Assembly: GCA_031772625.1 (NCBI GenBank)
Contig: CM062804.1
Location: 280,196,598 to 280,260,597 of the forward strand
Reading direction: 5' to 3'
From: Pinus tabuliformis
Lineage: Eukaryota > Streptophyta > Pinopsida > Pinales > Pinaceae
Length of the DNA: 64,000 nucleotides
This document shows positions 62,401 through 64,000 of the stretch, piece by piece. Below the pieces are notes generated by a model. The model did no database searches and was not told where the DNA came from. It worked only from the letters and a program-made list of their open reading frames with translations. Position numbers and translations under genes: made by a program. How positions within the stretch are numbered: position 1 is the stretch's first letter; each line of letters opens with the position of its first letter.

Positions 62401-64000
62401 GATTTAGCATTTTTCTTACTGTTCTGGGTGATATTGGGTGGTTATTCTGTTCAAACTGTATTTGTGATTGACTTGCTCTTTCAGGTATTTGTGATTGACT
62501 TGCTCTATGAGTGTCAATATTTAATCCTGCAAATTCTTGTTGTAAGGTCAAGAAATTATTTATTTGTGTATCATCTTCAAATACCTGCCAGTCTTTGACA
62601 TTGTTTGGGACAGAAGGTATGTGCTTTACCTCAGCTGTAAAGCAATGATGGGGCTCAAAAGGCAGCTTGCAGGTACTTGCAAATGTGGCTAAACTATGAG
62701 CATGAAGATTATGGGTCCTAGAAATTTTGGTGATTTGAAATTCAGAGAAGAAGCTTAGTATTTCAGCCACAGTAGACCTATAAGACCTCAGTATTTTGTC
62801 ATTGGTGACAAAATTTCCCTTTACTTGTTGGATAACTAGGTCTGAGTCTCCTAGAATTGACACTTTTATGGCTTGTAGGGACTTTACTAGCTTGAGGCCT
62901 AGTAAAAGAGCTTCATATTCTGCCATATTATTAGTACACTTGAAATTCAGTCTATAGGCTCGGCCTTCTGCATGACTGTGTTGTTTATTATGTATCCAAA
63001 CTCCAGCTCCTGCCCCTAATTTGTTGACTGACCCATCAAATTCAAGGAACCATAGGATCTCTTGTTCCGGGGAGAACTTAATGACCTCCTTGTGTGCTGG
63101 AATTGTAAGTTGAAGCTCTGGTTTACCATCTGGTTTGTTTTCTAGGGCAGTCTCCTCACTTGATGGAACCTGTTCGCTTTCTTGAGCAGCAGCTGTGTTT
63201 AATGTTTGCTTAATCATTGTTTCTTGGGTAGCAGTTTGGTCATTAGTGTCTTCCTCTTGTATGAGTGTCTTGGGTTCAACCTCATTATCTGAGAGAGTTG
63301 TATTATCATTGAAGAGAATGTATGAGTCTATGTCTAAATGGACAGCATATATGGGAAAGTTTTGGGGCTTTTCTTCACTGCTGACCATGTATTTCATTAG
63401 TGTTTCTCTGTATAGTCTCTTTGGTTGCCCAAAAACAGAGATGGTGGCGTATGACATGTCCAGTTGTAGGGAACCTTGAAGTTTAGCCCCCCATGACCTT
63501 GATAATAGCATCCCATACTTGGGTGGGATATCAGCAACTACAACATCCATTAGAATTGTTTTATTTGGGTACTGAACAAGGGACACACACAGATCTTTTA
63601 TTAGACCTAAGCACTTGACTTGGCTGGAGTCAAAGGAGAATAGGTCCTTATATGGCCTTGTAATATCTAGATTAAGTCTTTCCATGACTGCTTTTGGCAT
63701 GAGGTTGTGAGAGGCACCTGAGTCAAACATTGCATTGTGTAATATCTTATCATGAACATGTAAACTGACATAAAAAGGTAAGACTCCTGTGACTACTGCT
63801 TTTCCATCAACTTCTGGACCGAACAACAATTCTGGGGTATCATCCAGCACATTGACATCATCTTTGTTGTTAGTAAGTTGAAGGGACTTCTTGATTTGTT
63901 GTTTATAAATGTCATGCTTGGCTAGTTCTGAAAGAGGAATAGCTACCTTCAATTTGCTAATTTCAGTTTCTAGGTCAAAGGGTTTTTCAGATTGGGTCTT
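59408..64000 (-). CDS. Gag-pol polyprotein, copy 2, partial (N-terminus beyond window)
   Basis: An open frame from the window edge to the stop at 59408 covers more than 1500 codons from before the protease to the integrase end. The domain order, the displaced RNase H, the YLDD box and the DD35E residues match copy 1. Small differences include HPSCLGQ for HPSSSGQ before the integrase core. There is no stop in the visible part. Confidence 0.9.
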   Translation of the reverse strand, partial: KTQSEKPFDLETEISKLKVAIPLSELAKHDIYKQQIKKSLQLTNNKDDVNVLDDTPELLFGPEVDGKAVVTGVLPFYVSLHVHDKILHNAMFDSGASHNLMPKAVMERLNLDITRPYKDLFSFDSSQVKCLGLIKDLCVSLVQYPNKTILMDVVVADIPPKYGMLLSRSWGAKLQGSLQLDMSYATISVFGQPKRLYRETLMKYMVSSEEKPQNFPIYAVHLDIDSYILFNDNTTLSDNEVEPKTLIQEEDTNDQTATQETMIKQTLNTAAAQESEQVPSSEETALENKPDGKPELQLTIPAHKEVIKFSPEQEILWFLEFDGSVNKLGAGAGVWIHNKQHSHAEGRAYRLNFKCTNNMAEYEALLLGLKLVKSLQAIKVSILGDSDLVIQQVKGNFVTNDKILRSYRSTVAEILSFFSEFQITKISRTHNLHAHSLATFASTCKLPFEPHHCFTAEVKHIPSVPNNVKDWQVFEDDTQINNFLTLQQEFAGLNIDTHRASQSQIPERASQSQIQFEQNNHPISPRTVRKMLNPTIFNKENIQQIQQNTYEELPVTEVEIIELKDNFLPTGLTPLEDIFDSNDIPRKPKMQPLNAAIEECNIGTVDKPKIIKLSASLPPDQKPKYIDLFKEFQDVFAWGYEDLKSYDTSVIHHTIPLKPNQKPFKQKLRRINPMLLPSIEKELQKMFKAGIIAPIRFSDWISNLVPTRKKTGEIRLCVDLRNLNQVSLKDNYPLPKMDHILQRVVGASRISLLDGFSGFNQILVHPDDQDKTTFTTPWGTFKYVKMPFGLKNAGATFQRAMDIAFAKEIHDFLVIYLDDLTPFSKSDQEHLKHLRQIFLTCRKYGISLNPKKSLFGLEEGKLLGHIISKDGIRIDPDRIQAILQMPHPRNVKELQAFLGKINFLRRFIPNLAELIRLLNNMLKKDSKVKWTVEANQAFEGIKLALTQTPVLTNPQFDREFIIFSFASQHTIAAVLLQKDDQGNEKPIAFFSRALRDAPLRYQIMEKQAYALVKAIKDFRIYILYSHVIAYVPSPIVKDILTQENLEGRRGKWIANILEFDIEIKPTKLIKGQGLAKLMTEANFQALDINQLDNEPELATPKINVAFEQSPWYSDICYVLQNLCAPPGLSRTKCRFLKMKASKFCVMDGNLLWKNHEGILLNCLIENETNNIMKEFHAGDCGGHLYWKSTVDKILKAGYYWPTVFSDVKKFTTSCHKCQVFEGKRKLLPLPLRPVATERPFQQWGLDFIGEIHPSCLGQHRWILTATDYFTKWIEAVPCRQANDSTIIQFLETNILSRFGCPDKIITDNAAAFRSKKMVNFYHKFHITLGHSTAYYPQGNGLAESSNKSLVNIIKKVLEENKKNWHKKLVNALWADRLTTKRSIGVSPYELVYGLEAKFPSSLGIPVMKLLQESQAEPNDMQRRINQIICLQQTRDQVYSRVQVLQEKLKKAFDRRTKAEDFNIGDKVLKWDSRREDKGKHGKFDSLWRGPFAVQAVQGNNTYFLKSLNETDLDEGPVNGRMLKHYFDYCP

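Larger units (their letters stand above)
52551..64000 (-). mobile_element. Large Ty3/gypsy element, copy 2 (cut by the window end)
   Basis: It repeats copy 1 in order: LTR, purine tract 53700-53712, ORF-B, ORF-A, non-coding region, and gag-pol running off the right edge. It differs by scattered substitutions and the 623-bp deletion at the junction near 58003. The rest of gag-pol, the 5' LTR and any TSD lie beyond 64000. Confidence 0.9.

Overview
This is plant nuclear DNA. The evidence is an intron-containing JAZ/TIFY jasmonate-repressor gene, plant-type LTR retrotransposons (Ty3/gypsy and Ty1/copia) and DUF4283-type plant LINE sequences. Very large nested elements, AT-rich spacers and long introns suggest a large-genome seed plant. 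A conifer or other gymnosperm is plausible, but that is inference. There are no prokaryotic features, rRNA genes, tRNA genes or CRISPR arrays.

Layout. Positions 1-2.2 kb are AT-rich upstream DNA with two G-boxes. The only host gene I can support runs from 2263 to 5542 on the + strand: a six-exon JAZ gene of 255 codons with EAR-like, TIFY and Jas motifs. At 5945-8116 an ORF1-only LINE sits between 16-bp target-site duplications. Its protein carries a gapless 76-residue ubiquitin-like domain. After an AT-rich spacer, 10.2-16 kb holds decayed minus-strand LTR elements with a gag-like remnant and a broken accessory gene. At 17394-25207 is a complete, very young, non-autonomous LTR retrotransposon: 1040-bp LTRs, 5-bp TSD, tRNA-Arg-type primer site, and only zinc-knuckle plus protease coding capacity. 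Its non-coding RNA is packed with interlocked inverted repeats. At 26-31.2 kb is a decayed minus-strand gypsy element that resembles a chromovirus. At 31.2-35.6 kb is a decayed plus-strand copia element interrupted by a LINE fragment. At 36-38.5 kb is AT-rich DNA related to the region upstream of the JAZ gene.

Positions 38548-64000 hold two head-to-tail copies of one 15-kb minus-strand Ty3/gypsy element sharing the LTR at 52551-53699. It encodes an intact 2045-residue gag-pol with an extra RNase H placed before the reverse transcriptase and a degenerate native RNase H after it. Two further same-strand ORFs (A, then B, overlapping by ATGA) lie between pol and the 3' LTR. A 623-bp GC-rich module with TGACGTCA sites and long interlocked inverted repeats precedes ORF-A in copy 1 and is deleted in copy 2.

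Main candidates for something undescribed: (i) the interlocked A-B-A'-B' (pseudoknot-topology) arrays, seen in two element families with unrelated arm sequences; (ii) the ubiquitin-fused, ORF1-only LINE; (iii) an 18-nt perfect LTR/leader complementarity that could circularise the non-autonomous element's RNA; (iv) the accessory two-ORF system and its detachable upstream module.
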